Source: an uncultured Clostridia bacterium (GTDB lineage Bacteria; Bacillota; Clostridia; Christensenellales; UBA1242). Taken from it: a DNA stretch of 37,045 bases. Of this stretch, positions 36,889 through 37,045 are shown in pieces. Numbering within the stretch: position 1 is the first letter of the stretch; each line of letters starts with the position of its first letter. The DNA is taken from contig CAMOZC010000004.1 in NCBI GenBank assembly GCA_946630785.1, forward strand, positions 1-37,045, written 5' to 3'. Under the pieces are notes generated by a model that was not told the origin of the DNA, ran no database searches, and worked only from the letters and a program-made list of their open reading frames with translations. A program made the position numbers and the translations under genes.

Positions 36889-37045
36889 CTATTTTATAGT
36901 TTTAATAAAGTCCCTAAATTTTTTGATTATTTTATAATTATTAAAACAAACATCTCTATATTTATTATTTGAAGATAACTGCACAAATGATATTCCATCA
37001 TTATTTATCCTGGTCAGTTCTTCTGGTACATCAGCAACACCACGT
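36889..37045 (-). CDS. C-terminal fragment of a CDS truncated by the window edge
   Basis: Open frame RGVADVPEELTRINNDGISFVQLSSNNKYRDVCFNNYKIIKKFRDFIKTIK* upstream of hsdR on the same strand. Confidence 0.5.
   Translation of the reverse strand, partial: RGVADVPEELTRINNDGISFVQLSSNNKYRDVCFNNYKIIKKFRDFIKTIK

Noticed and set aside
1-37045. CRISPR array, retron, or intact IS element
   Set aside because: No regularly spaced repeat series, no reverse transcriptase and no transposase ORF found.
1-37045. Alternative genetic code (UGA as Trp, as in Mollicutes)
   Set aside because: Long conserved proteins (PlsX, FakA, HsdR, MMPL) read through with TGG for Trp and no in-frame TGA.

Overview
Low-GC bacterial chromosome segment, probably an uncultured Firmicutes-like lineage (inferred from gene content, not proven). 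It has two parts. (1) About 0.1-22.2 kb is mostly vertical/housekeeping: two tRNA-Lys genes (TTT and CTT), ribosomal protein L19 with a Lys/Ala/Thr-rich tail, a Nudix hydrolase, a GT-C-type membrane glycosyltransferase, a lipid module (OlsB-type N-acyltransferase divergent from a PlsC-like/zinc-ribbon acyltransferase plus VTT/DedA-like protein; FakA-PlsX-DegV/FakB operon), a secreted M6-like metalloprotease lipoprotein, and an MMPL exporter divergent from a TetR regulator. Embedded near the left end is a tight five-gene cassette (sigma-70-region-4-like protein, two unknowns, a membrane-anchored GIY-YIG-like protein and a soluble GIY-YIG paralogue). (2) About 22.4-37.0 kb looks like a defense island: a 1620-aa exonuclease-RecQ-UvrD triple fusion, a Kiwa-like pair (4-TM KwaA-like and DUF4868/KwaB-like) arranged tail-to-tail, an AAA_14/DUF4143 ATPase, an HNH endonuclease protein, a multi-TM protein, a PNPOx-like protein and a Type I restriction HsdR subunit. 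The most concrete sequence-level observation is that the KwaB-like gene has an intact SD plus ATG (29019) separated from the ORF-track start by a one-base frameshift in an A8 homopolymer. This suggests a sequencing error, phase variation or slippage. No CRISPR array, rRNA or intact transposase was seen. All family assignments are from motif recognition by eye; no searches were run.
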